Shown here piece by piece: positions 34,635 to 41,438 of a stretch of 64,000 bases of DNA; positions within the stretch are counted from its first letter, which is position 1, and every line of letters starts with the position of its first letter. The stretch is from Nitrospira moscoviensis (GTDB lineage: Bacteria > Nitrospirota > Nitrospiria > Nitrospirales > Nitrospiraceae). The stretch lies in the NCBI RefSeq assembly GCF_001273775.1, contig NZ_CP011801.1, forward strand, positions 4,318,001 to 4,382,000, in the 5' to 3' direction. Below the pieces are notes generated by a model, which had not been told where the DNA came from, searched no databases, and worked only from the letters and a program-made list of their open reading frames with translations. A program made the position numbers and the translations under genes.

Positions 34635-35180
34635 ATGCCTCCCCGACAAAACGTCCATACGCACCTCCAACATGCCACGGCTCCCTGGTCATCCCTGCTC
34701 GTCGTGCCGCCCGGCGCCACGGCCGCCGCCTTGGTGAAACCGCCGGCCGGCTTCGCGCTACGCCGGATCGAGGGAAAGAAGTGCGCCACGCCGGCCGGGG
34801 TCTTCAAAGAGTTCGCGCGGGCGCTCGACTTCCCCGACTACTTCGGACACAACTGGGATGCGCTGGAAGAGTGCCTCGCGGATCTGGAATGGCTGCCCGC
34901 GAAAGGGTACGTCGTCCTGATCACCGACGCCCATCACGTGATTCCCGATGATGAAGAGGAATATGAAACGCTGTTGGAAGTCTTGAGCGACGCCGGTGAA
35001 GCCTGGAGCAAGGGCCACACGGCCGACGGCCGGCGCGCGCCGTTTCACGTCTTTTTCGCGGTATCCGAACGGGACAAGGGGAAGCGCAAACACTGGGGAT
35101 TGACGGAACTGCCGCCTAACGACACCGCCGCCAAGACTGCCAGAGGGAGCAAGAGATCCGGGGAGGCTGGACGGGACTGA
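34635..35180 (+). CDS. Barstar family ribonuclease inhibitor
   Basis: This 181-residue cytoplasmic protein has the barstar core at about residues 53-150. F-K-E-F-A-R-A-L-D-F-P-D-Y-F-G-H-N-W-D-A is the family's most conserved stretch, holding the residues that plug the RNase active site. An additional 50-residue N-terminal extension and a basic tail lie outside the core, so it is larger than classic barstar (90 residues). It starts 30 bp after the RNase stop, in one operon, which supports a cognate pair in which the inhibitor protects the producer from its own RNase. Confidence 0.88.
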   Translation: MPPRQNVHTHLQHATAPWSSLLVVPPGATAAALVKPPAGFALRRIEGKKCATPAGVFKEFARALDFPDYFGHNWDALEECLADLEWLPAKGYVVLITDAHHVIPDDEEEYETLLEVLSDAGEAWSKGHTADGRRAPFHVFFAVSERDKGKRKHWGLTELPPNDTAAKTARGSKRSGEAGRD

Positions 35181-35273
35181 GTGGGACTACCGATCTGACT
35201 GCGGGATGCGCTCTGCGAGGCTGTTCAACAGACGGGCAAGCAAGAACGGGAGTTCAAGCGGCAACGGCGGCAG

Positions 35274-35468
35274 TCACTGCCCGCCGTTGCCGCGGCCGAT
35301 GGACGGCTCACCCCGCTCCGTGCGGGAAAGATCTTTCCAACGGGCGCGCACCGCATGCCGGTGCGTCGTGCAGATGCCGTGTGTTTCGCGCCGGTCGTCC
35401 AGCGGCGCTTTCTCGCCAACTATCCCTGTTTGTCCTTCGCCCCGGCACCAGGAACAAATAATCGTCAT
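35274..35468 (-). CDS. Small conserved-looking Cys/His protein
   Basis: This 64-residue protein begins I-I-C-S-W-C and continues G-E-K-A-P-L-D-D-x-R-x-T-H-G-I-C-T-T-H. The C-x2-C pair, with the later Cys and His about 25 residues on, could bind a metal. I have seen small proteins with I-C-S-W-C ... T-H-G-I-C patterns, but do not know their role. After residue 45 the sequence becomes basic and unstructured. A GGAGG lies 14 bases upstream of the ATG, a bit far. Overlapping frames on the plus strand lack this signature. Confidence 0.45.
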   Translation of the reverse strand: MTIICSWCRGEGQTGIVGEKAPLDDRRETHGICTTHRHAVRARWKDLSRTERGEPSIGRGNGGQ

Positions 35469-35686
35469 ACCGGTCTCTCACCCCTCCGCAGGCGCATTAT
35501 ATGCCAGCAAGAATTACGCCCAAGTAAAAACTACGTTAATAAAAACGCGTCCGATCGGAGTGGCTGTAAAGACCGATGCGGGAGCAGCCGGCAGGTGTAT
35601 CGAATTGGATAGCGGTGTATCGAATCAGACATTTTTGGGCCGCACGTGAGGCAATCCACGGCAGACATTCCGGAGCAGGGAGTTTC

Positions 35687-35716
35687 TTGACCGATTCTCC
35701 GGCTGCATGATAGGGT
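35687..35716 (+). promoter_or_regulatory. hemL promoter
   Basis: TTGACC (35687-35692), an 18-bp spacer and TAGGGT (35711-35716). The -10 box ends 11 bp before the ATG, so the leader is at most a few bases. Confidence 0.5.
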
Positions 35717-35727
35717 GCGCCCCCGCT

Positions 35728-37011
35728 ATGAAGACGACTCGCTCCGCCAAACTCTTCGCCGAGGCGCAAACCCTGATTCCCGGCGGGGTGAACAGCCCTG
35801 TGCGCGCCTTCCGATCCGTGGGGGGCCAGCCCCGTTTCATCACACGAGCCAAGGGATCACGACTCTACGATGTCGACGGCAATCGGTATCTTGACTACGT
35901 GCTGTCGTGGGGACCGATGATTCTGGGCCATGCGGCGCCCGCCGTGATCAGCGCGATCAAGAAGGCGGCCGGACAGGGCACCAGTTACGGGGCCCCGACG
36001 GAATTGGAAGTGGCGCTCGCGAAGGAGATCCGCGCGGCCGTTCCATCGATGGAGAAAATTCGACTCGTCAGCTCGGGCACCGAAGCGGTGATGAGCGCCA
36101 TCCGGGTCGCCCGGGCCTTTACCAAGCGCGATGGAGTGCTGAAATTCGAGGGGTGTTATCACGGCCACAGCGACTATCTGTTGGCGAAGGCCGGCTCCGG
36201 CTTGGCCACACTCGGCATCCCGGACAGTCCGGGTGTGCCGGCGGATTTCGCCAAGCATACACTCACGGCGCCCTATAACGACATTCGGACCGTTCAGCAG
36301 CTCGTGAAGGAGCACCATCGCGAGCTGGCCTGCATCATTCTGGAGCCGATCGCCGGCAACATGGGGGTGGTCCCGCCGGCGCCGGACTTCTTAGCGGCAT
36401 TGCGGCAGCTCACTGCGGATCACGACATGCTGCTCATCTTTGATGAAGTGATCTCCGGATTCCGGGTGCGGTACGGCGGCGCGCAGGCGCTCTACGGAAT
36501 TCAGCCGGATCTGACCATCTTGGGAAAGATCATCGGCGGCGGGCTGCCGGTCGGCGCGTACGGTGGACGCGCCGAGATCATGGATCTCATCGCCCCGTCG
36601 GGACCCGTCTATCAAGCAGGGACCCTGTCCGGCAATCCGCTTGCGGTCACGGCCGGCTTGGCGACGCTCAAGCAGTTGAGAGCCCGGGGGGTCTATAAAG
36701 AGCTGGAAGAACGGTCGGCTGCGTTAGCCCGGGGCATCGGCGGAGCGGCCAAGAAGGCAGGGATCCCACTCACGCAAACGCGGGTCGGCTCGATGTTGAC
36801 GGCGTTTTTCACACCCGGCCCCGTGGTCGATTGGGACACCGCAAAACGGTCCGACACGAAGCGATACGGAACATTCTTCCATCTCATGCTCGAACAGGGC
36901 GTTTATCTCGCCCCGTCTCAATTCGAAGCGGCCTTCCTCTCGACCGCCCACACTTCAGCCGACATCGACAAGACCATCAAAGCCGCCGCCACCGCCTTCA
37001 AGAAACTGTAG
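35728..37011 (+). CDS. hemL: Glutamate-1-semialdehyde 2,1-aminomutase
   Basis: This 427-residue PLP enzyme converts glutamate-1-semialdehyde to 5-aminolevulinate, the C5 route to haem. It has the entry A-x-x-L-I-P-G-G-V-N-S-P-V-R-A-F and Y-L-D-Y-V-L-S-W-G-P-M-I-L-G-H. The PLP Lys lies in L-G-K-I-I-G-G-G-L-P-V-G-A-Y-G-G, and Y-H-G-H-S-D and Y-Q-A-G-T-L-S-G-N-P are also present. The length is normal. Leaderless-type expression from its own promoter is likely. Downstream, a long palindromic repeat probably ends transcription. Confidence 0.98.
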   Translation: MKTTRSAKLFAEAQTLIPGGVNSPVRAFRSVGGQPRFITRAKGSRLYDVDGNRYLDYVLSWGPMILGHAAPAVISAIKKAAGQGTSYGAPTELEVALAKEIRAAVPSMEKIRLVSSGTEAVMSAIRVARAFTKRDGVLKFEGCYHGHSDYLLAKAGSGLATLGIPDSPGVPADFAKHTLTAPYNDIRTVQQLVKEHHRELACIILEPIAGNMGVVPPAPDFLAALRQLTADHDMLLIFDEVISGFRVRYGGAQALYGIQPDLTILGKIIGGGLPVGAYGGRAEIMDLIAPSGPVYQAGTLSGNPLAVTAGLATLKQLRARGVYKELEERSAALARGIGGAAKKAGIPLTQTRVGSMLTAFFTPGPVVDWDTAKRSDTKRYGTFFHLMLEQGVYLAPSQFEAAFLSTAHTSADIDKTIKAAATAFKKL

Positions 37012-37122
37012 CTTGTCGTTCGCGAAGCGTCGGGTGAGTGAGCCGCCTCGTTCGTATCTCGTAAGATACAAACGGTGTCTCATCCGATACAGTGCCGCCG
37101 CGCAACAAGCGTAGCGCAGTTG

Positions 37123-37245
37123 GCAGGATGCTCAAAACGAGTTCATTGCTAGGCCGCAGCGAGCGAAAGTCCGAGGCGTGCTCCGAGCACGTTGAGGACT
37201 TGAGCGACGCGAGAACGACGCAAGGAACCGTTTTCAGCATCCTGC
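37123..37245. repeat. 123-bp palindromic repeat element between hemL and the next gene
   Basis: The ends GCAGGATGCTCAAAACG (37123-37139) and CGTTTTCAGCATCCTGC (about 37229-37245) are near-perfect inverted repeats (one mismatch). The centre has a 6-bp hairpin CGTGCT-CCG-AGCACG, and the flanks pair imperfectly, so the whole folds as a long hairpin. It abuts the stop codon of the small minus-strand gene. I recall similar elements in Nitrospira genomes. It may serve as a bidirectional terminator. Confidence 0.65.
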
Positions 37246-37476
37246 TTATTCGTCGTCCTCGTCGTCCGCTTCGAGCGCCTCCTGCCGCTTCTGCTCCTCC
37301 ATCGCGTTGTGCAGCAGCATGCGGATGAACATCGAATAGAGCGAGCCCTTTTCGAGCGTGCCGCCCGGCGGAATCGCGATCTTGCCTTCTTTGATCATAC
37401 GGTCCATCCAGGCTTTCTGATCGGGCGCGATCAGAATCGGGACCTCGACCAATCCGACTCGGCCAAACATTTCCAT
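37246..37476 (-). CDS. Small conserved-looking acidic protein
   Basis: This 76-residue cytoplasmic protein has an N-terminal part (M-F-G-R-V-G-L-V-E-V-P-I-L-I-A-P-D-Q-K-A-W-M-D) that reads as a strand-helix unit. A helix follows with M-F-I-R-M-L-L-H-N-A-M-E-E-Q-K and an Asp/Glu-rich tail. I do not recognise a family. The GGAGGGATACACC-ATG start is good, which supports a real gene. It is convergent with hemL, separated by the palindromic element, and its upstream region carries a heptamer repeat tract. Confidence 0.6.
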   Translation of the reverse strand: MEMFGRVGLVEVPILIAPDQKAWMDRMIKEGKIAIPPGGTLEKGSLYSMFIRMLLHNAMEEQKRQEALEADDEDDE

Positions 37477-37502
37477 GGTGTATCCCTCCGCGTCACTCTC
37501 TT

Positions 37503-37530
37503 GCTATCGGCTATCAACCATCAGCTATCG
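37503..37530. repeat. Heptamer tandem repeat (GCTATCG type)
   Basis: Units GCTATCG, GCTATCA, ACCATCA, GCTATCG. The tract lies 27 bp upstream of the start of the small minus-strand gene at 37476. Confidence 0.8.
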
Positions 37531-37609
37531 GCTTTGAAAATGCCACGCGGTTTTCTTCATTGTCAACCGAGCTGAGCGCGTGGCACGGCGCGTGCTTTAG
37601 CCTTCCGCC

Positions 37610-38188
37610 ATGCGCCTTCCACGAATCATCCCGGCCTGCATGCTCCTCGGCCTGAGCGGCACGGTGTTGCTGGAGATTGCCGAAGCGTCTCGCCTTTCAA
37701 CGTCGAGCGCAGAATCGACCGTTCACAAGCATTGCGATCTCTGCCGGGCTCCATCGATCACCGACACGCCCCCTCCTTCGACGCTGCAGCCCCATCGGCG
37801 CCACAGTCCGCCCGACAGCAGACCACACCGATTACCCAAAGGTCGATACAAGCTCACGCCCTATCAAAAGCATGCGCGCCCGTCCGCCTTGGGACGGATC
37901 TACGGCAGAGGCCAGCCGGGCAGCCAGCCGATCTACACCATCGACGGCGATACGTTGCGCGTCGGGCCGGATCGTATCAGACTCCGCGGCATCAACACGC
38001 CGGAATTGAACGAGCCGGGCGGTGACGCGGCGCGCGAACGGCTTGCGCAGCTCTTGCAGCAGGGCCCCATCCGCATCGTCCCCTATGGGCAAGACGTGTA
38101 CGGCCGAACCGTCGCCGATGTGTTTGTCGGCGGGCGCAACGTGGCGGAGATGCTGAGACAGGAAGGCTACGCGAAACCACCATCCTGA
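37610..38188 (+). CDS. Secreted thermonuclease-like protein (SNase domain)
   Basis: This 192-residue protein has a signal peptide (1-27), then a Pro/His-rich linker (about 30-95) with C-D-L-C. The SNase fold follows (about 108-190): I-D-G-D-T-L-R-V, I-R-L-R-G-I-N-T-P-E-L, Y-G-Q-D-V-Y-G-R-T-V-A-D and a final helix N-V-A-E-M-L-R-Q-E-G-Y-A. Catalytic Arg, Asp and Glu positions match staphylococcal nuclease. It likely cuts DNA or RNA outside the cell. It is followed 12 bp later by the amidohydrolase gene, and both are secreted, so they may share a transcript. Confidence 0.85.
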   Translation: MRLPRIIPACMLLGLSGTVLLEIAEASRLSTSSAESTVHKHCDLCRAPSITDTPPPSTLQPHRRHSPPDSRPHRLPKGRYKLTPYQKHARPSALGRIYGRGQPGSQPIYTIDGDTLRVGPDRIRLRGINTPELNEPGGDAARERLAQLLQQGPIRIVPYGQDVYGRTVADVFVGGRNVAEMLRQEGYAKPPS

Positions 38189-38200
38189 ACAGAGATTACC

Positions 38201-39031
38201 GTGGTTTCCCTTCGTTTCGCTCTTGTCCTCGTTGCGCTGCTAGCCACAGATGCTGTCTCCTACCCCGGCGACTTCCCACTCTTCGACGCCCATATCCACT
38301 ACAACCACGATGTCTGGGACTCGCTGCCGCCGAATGAGGCGGTCCAGCGATTGCGCGAGGCCGGAATTCTACGGGCGCTGGTATCGAGCTCCAGCGACGA
38401 GGGCACGCAGAAGCTCTATGCCGAGGCGCCGGATCTGATCATTCCGGAGCTGCGGCCCTATCGGAAGACCGGAGAAACTGGTTCGTGGTTCCGCGATGAA
38501 TCGGTCATCGAGTATCTTCAGGAACGTCTGGCACGCTACCGATATGTGGCGATCGGAGAATTCCACGTGAGCGGCGCGAACGCCGATCTGCCGGTGGTGC
38601 GTCATCTGGTGCTGCTCGCCAAGCAGCATGGCCTTCTACTCCACGCCCACTCGGATGCGGACGCCGTCGACCGCTTATTCCGGCATGATCCCGACGCGCG
38701 GCTCGTCTGGGCGCATGCCGGATACGAGCCTCCTTCGCTGGTCCATGAGCTGCTGCGCCGTCACACTCACCTCTGGGTGGACCTTTCATCCCGCGATGAT
38801 CTGACCGCGAACGGCAAGCTGGTGCCCGAGTGGCGAGCGCTGTTGGTCGAGTTTCCCGACCGCTTCATGGTCGGCACGGACACCCATGCGCCTCACCGGT
38901 GGAACGCCATCGGGTCGAGCGCCCGATCGGTGCGCGGCTGGCTCGCCGACTTGCCGGCCGACATCGCCGAACGCATCGCGCACAAGAACGGTGAAGAGGT
39001 GCTCACTCAAGCATTCTTGAAGGGCGGCTGA
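38201..39031 (+). CDS. Exported amidohydrolase (TIM-barrel metal-dependent hydrolase)
   Basis: This 276-residue protein begins at a GTG with a signal peptide (1-20). The metal-binding D-A-H-I-H pattern occurs at residues 29-33 and later ligands are H144-A-H146 (L-L-L-H-A-H-S-D), H171 in W-A-H-A-G and D226 in V-G-T-D-T-H. This matches the amidohydrolase-2/TatD-like superfamily. The substrate is unknown. The signal peptide is unusual for this family, which is mostly cytoplasmic. It is adjacent to the SNase gene (12 bp), suggesting a shared operon. Confidence 0.8.
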   Translation: MVSLRFALVLVALLATDAVSYPGDFPLFDAHIHYNHDVWDSLPPNEAVQRLREAGILRALVSSSSDEGTQKLYAEAPDLIIPELRPYRKTGETGSWFRDESVIEYLQERLARYRYVAIGEFHVSGANADLPVVRHLVLLAKQHGLLLHAHSDADAVDRLFRHDPDARLVWAHAGYEPPSLVHELLRRHTHLWVDLSSRDDLTANGKLVPEWRALLVEFPDRFMVGTDTHAPHRWNAIGSSARSVRGWLADLPADIAERIAHKNGEEVLTQAFLKGG

Positions 39032-39063
39032 TCTGTTCGAAGAAAGGAAGGAGGAGGCGCGAG

Positions 39064-39165
39064 TTATTTCTTTTTCTTGTCGCTGTCCGAAAACAGCAGC
39101 CATCCCAGGACGATGAAGCCGATCGCGACGCCCGCGATGGCGAGCCAGGTTCCGATTTTATCCAT
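39064..39165 (-). CDS. 33-residue single-pass membrane protein coupled to ybgC
   Basis: This 33-residue reading frame has one hydrophobic helix (W-L-A-I-A-G-V-A-I-G-F-I-V-L-G-W-L-L-F) and a Lys-rich cytoplasmic tail (D-S-D-K-K-K-K). The ATG lies 3 bp after the ybgC stop on the same strand, and an AGGAG site is about 10 bases upstream, inside the ybgC end. The frame's composition is plausible for a real small protein and it is too short to be found by usual length cut-offs. Location: inner membrane. The function is unknown; YbgC partners with Tol-Pal in other bacteria, so an envelope role is possible. Confidence 0.65.
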   Translation of the reverse strand: MDKIGTWLAIAGVAIGFIVLGWLLFSDSDKKKK

Positions 39166-39168
39166 TTT

Positions 39169-39570
39169 TTAGCGACTCCTCGGCGCACCTGACTCTAACG
39201 CGGCGACAACGGCCTTGTCGAGGCGCTTCACTTTGCCGTTTCCATCCGTCGCGGCCAGCCGGGCGGACCCTTCTACGATCACTCGGCCGCTATTTTTCTC
39301 CTTCACCACGTGCGCGAACGTGAAGGAGGCCGCGCTCATATCTGTCACCACCGTGTCGATCGCCAACGTGTCACCGTACCGAGCTGGAGAACGATACTCC
39401 ACCTCGGCATGGACGACGACAAAGACCGTCCCCTCATTCATCAACGCCGCAACGGACAGCCCCCGTTCTTCCAAGTATTGGGTCCGCGCGCGCTCAAAGT
39501 ATCTGAGGTAGTTGGCGTAATACACGACCCCGCCGCAATCGGTGTCTTCGTAGTAGATTTTGACTTCCAT
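39169..39570 (-). CDS. ybgC: Acyl-CoA thioesterase YbgC (hotdog fold)
   Basis: This 133-residue thioesterase has the 4HBT signature Y-Y-E-D-T-D-C-G-G-V-V-Y-Y-A-N-Y-L, with catalytic Asp11, then R-A-R-T-Q-Y and the hotdog helix. In the family it acts on short acyl-CoA or acyl-ACP and is linked to the Tol-Pal envelope system. No tol genes are in the window. It sits directly after the CARF-like gene on the minus strand: its ATG at 39570 abuts the CARF stop (39571). A 33-residue membrane protein gene follows within 3 bp. Confidence 0.93.
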   Translation of the reverse strand: MEVKIYYEDTDCGGVVYYANYLRYFERARTQYLEERGLSVAALMNEGTVFVVVHAEVEYRSPARYGDTLAIDTVVTDMSAASFTFAHVVKEKNSGRVIVEGSARLAATDGNGKVKRLDKAVVAALESGAPRSR

Positions 39571-40827
39571 TTAGAGTGGGAGGGTCGGAAATTTTGGCAG
39601 GGCGCTTTCTTGGACCCCGGCCAGCTTGACCACGACCTCGTACAACTGCTGCACCCGCTCGGCTTTGAGCGGTTCGAATCCGTGGCCGAGGACCGCATGG
39701 TTCGCGGCGTCGAGCAGCGGCTTCATGGTCGGCCAGGCGCGAAGGAAGGCCTGGCCCAGCGGATCGCCGAGCCCGGCGAGCGTGCGATACTGCGCCTGCA
39801 GCGGGAGCTTGTGTTTGCCGTCGATGTCTTCGAGGTAGCAGGTGCGGCAGAGTTCCTGGAGCGCGTGGGGAAGCTGCTCGGGCGTCACATCCCATGTTTT
39901 GATCCGATGCGCCTTGAACAATTGCCGCTGGGCGAAGGCTTCGAGGGCGCGGATCAACGCCACCATGGCGGCTTCCGGATCATGCGACACATGCAGGCGC
40001 CGGCCGGCGTGCGCGAGCAGATCGGCCGCCGCCCACTCCTTCACGTCCGCCGGATCGAGGACCAGTTTTTCCAGAAAGCCGGCGTTGGTTTTGATCGGCG
40101 CGAGGACGGTCTTCAATCCCGGCGGCCCGCCCCAGAGCGATGCCATTTCCAGCGCCTTCACGGCGGTCTTCAACTTGTCCCACGCTTGCCGGTAGTGGAA
40201 TCGTTCCCAGCCGTCGTACCCGTCGGCCAAGTCGGCCAGCGCGCGATAGAGCGGCTTCTGTCCGCCGCTGACGCGGACTTCCGCCTCGCGAAAACGTTGC
40301 GCCGCGGCGGGAAACAGGCCGCGGTTAAATAGCTCACACCCGTCCCGGCGCGTGACGGCGGCCGCTTCATCCCACGGATTGTGCTGAGCCCACAGGAGTC
40401 GCCTGTCCGCGACATCGACGGTCTCGCCGTCCTGATCGGCGGCAACAGGAACGAGGCTTACGACACGGGAGCTCCAGGGGAGTGCCACGATGGACAGCGC
40501 GGCGGCGATGGGCGCGGGCGCTCCGGTCAGGTCCACCACCACGTCGCCCGGTTGCACGTCCCAGGCCTTCAACAGATCGGGAAGGGCGCGGGCGATCGTC
40601 TGATACGAAGCCGCAAACCGCGGCGGTTCGTCAATGACGAGCCAGTCCCAGCGGCGCGGCATCTGCTCGATCTTGGGCTGCACCGACGTCTCGACCAGCG
40701 CCTTGCCCGCTTCCGGCAAGACGAAGCACAGGGCCTCCGGCTTGAGCCGATTGATGACCACGACGGCCGCCGCCGCGTCATCCGTCAAGGCGAGGACGAG
40801 GGCTTTGACCGGTTGATCGTGCGCCAT
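39571..40827 (-). CDS. CRISPR-associated CARF/HEPN-like protein of the TIGR02710 (Csm6-like) type, orphan
   Basis: This 418-residue protein resembles the TIGR02710 family. N-terminal residues 1-165 form a Rossmann-like CARF domain, with V-V-V-D-L-T-G near residues 96-102 where the family usually reads D-x-T-G-G-T-K; here it continues A-P-A. The middle is helical with A-L-E-x-F-A-Q-x-x-L repeat segments. The C-terminus has A-A-N-H-A-V-L-G-H-G-F-E-P, the counterpart of the HEPN R-N-x-S-x-L-A-H-G motif, but the Arg is Ala (A375) and the later His is H382. There is no CRISPR array or other cas gene in the window. Ring-nucleotide sensing or RNase activity may be lost. Its stop abuts the ybgC start. 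Confidence 0.6.
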   Translation of the reverse strand: MAHDQPVKALVLALTDDAAAAVVVINRLKPEALCFVLPEAGKALVETSVQPKIEQMPRRWDWLVIDEPPRFAASYQTIARALPDLLKAWDVQPGDVVVDLTGAPAPIAAALSIVALPWSSRVVSLVPVAADQDGETVDVADRRLLWAQHNPWDEAAAVTRRDGCELFNRGLFPAAAQRFREAEVRVSGGQKPLYRALADLADGYDGWERFHYRQAWDKLKTAVKALEMASLWGGPPGLKTVLAPIKTNAGFLEKLVLDPADVKEWAAADLLAHAGRRLHVSHDPEAAMVALIRALEAFAQRQLFKAHRIKTWDVTPEQLPHALQELCRTCYLEDIDGKHKLPLQAQYRTLAGLGDPLGQAFLRAWPTMKPLLDAANHAVLGHGFEPLKAERVQQLYEVVVKLAGVQESALPKFPTLPL

Positions 40828-40897
40828 GGGGCGGATGATAGCATGGCGATCTCCCCGGCTCCTACCGTCCGTCCGCCTTCTGCCATCGCCCTTTTGC

Positions 40898-40926
40898 TTG
40901 ACGGTCTCGGGAAACCTGCTTAGACT
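40898..40926 (+). promoter_or_regulatory. Promoter of the NfeD/SPFH pair
   Basis: TTGACG (40898-40903), a 17-bp spacer and TAGACT (40921-40926), 43 bp before the ATG at 40970. Confidence 0.6.
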
Positions 40927-40969
40927 TCGCCATCACCGATCCTCAGGCTCACCGCGGACGAGGCCCACG

Positions 40970-41404
40970 ATGACATGGTGGTATTGGATGTTGCTCGGAC
41001 TGCTGCTGCTCGGCGCCGAGACCATGACCCCCGGCGGCTTTTACATGCTGTTTTTCGGCCTGTCGGCGTTGATCGTCGGCACGCTCGCAGGCGTGGGGTT
41101 CGTCGAGACGGACTGGTTGCAGTGGCTGCTCTTCTCGCTCGTCGCGGTGGGATCGCTGCTGATCTTTCGCGGGCCTCTGTCGGCGTCGCTGAAACAGACG
41201 CCGGTCGAGGCAGGCGCCGTCGATTCAATGGTCGGGGAAACCGCCATTCCGCTTGAACCCCTCCCCGTCGGAGCCACCGGCAAAGCGGAACTGCGTGGCA
41301 CGACGTGGACGGCCAAGAATGTCGGAGCCGCGCCTCTCTCCAAAGGCCAACGGGGGAAAGTCATGCGGGTCGACGGCCTGACGCTCTGGGTGACGGCGGA
41401 ATGA
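40970..41404 (+). CDS. NfeD-like membrane protein
   Basis: This 144-residue protein has three hydrophobic helices in residues 1-70 (W-Y-W-M-L-L-G-L-L-L-L-G-A-E, then L-S-A-L-I-V-G-T-L-A-G-V-G and W-L-L-F-S-L-V-A-V-G). A C-terminal OB-fold domain follows, with L-P-V-G-A-T-G-K-A-E-L-R-G-T-T-W-T-A-K-N and V-D-G-L-T-L-W-V. This is the short NfeD1b type that pairs with an SPFH protein. It starts at 40970, where the promoter fits; the upstream in-frame stretch lacks a ribosome binding site. The SPFH gene follows on the same strand 34 bp later, as expected for the pair. Confidence 0.9.
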   Translation: MTWWYWMLLGLLLLGAETMTPGGFYMLFFGLSALIVGTLAGVGFVETDWLQWLLFSLVAVGSLLIFRGPLSASLKQTPVEAGAVDSMVGETAIPLEPLPVGATGKAELRGTTWTAKNVGAAPLSKGQRGKVMRVDGLTLWVTAE

Positions 41405-41438
41405 AGCGGGCCCGATAAATAGGATGGAGGAGGTCGGC

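Larger units (their letters stand above)
35181..35727. other. Intergenic region, 547 bp, with one probable small gene
   Basis: The region sits between barstar and hemL. A small Cys-containing gene on the minus strand (35274-35468) is the only coding sequence I would defend. Around 35218-35235 a GAGGCTGTTCAACAG stretch resembles the edge of repeat elements seen elsewhere, and base composition drops between 35500 and 35640, where the sequence is AT-richer and carries no gene. A hemL promoter lies at 35687-35716. Confidence 0.5.

Noticed and set aside
35206..35649. 147-codon frame between barstar and hemL
   Set aside because: Low-complexity composition, no ribosome binding site; the minus-strand small Cys protein is better supported.
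39571..40827. A nearby CRISPR array or cas operon for the CARF-like gene
   Set aside because: Scanned both sides for 24-40 bp repeats with regular spacers and found none in the window.
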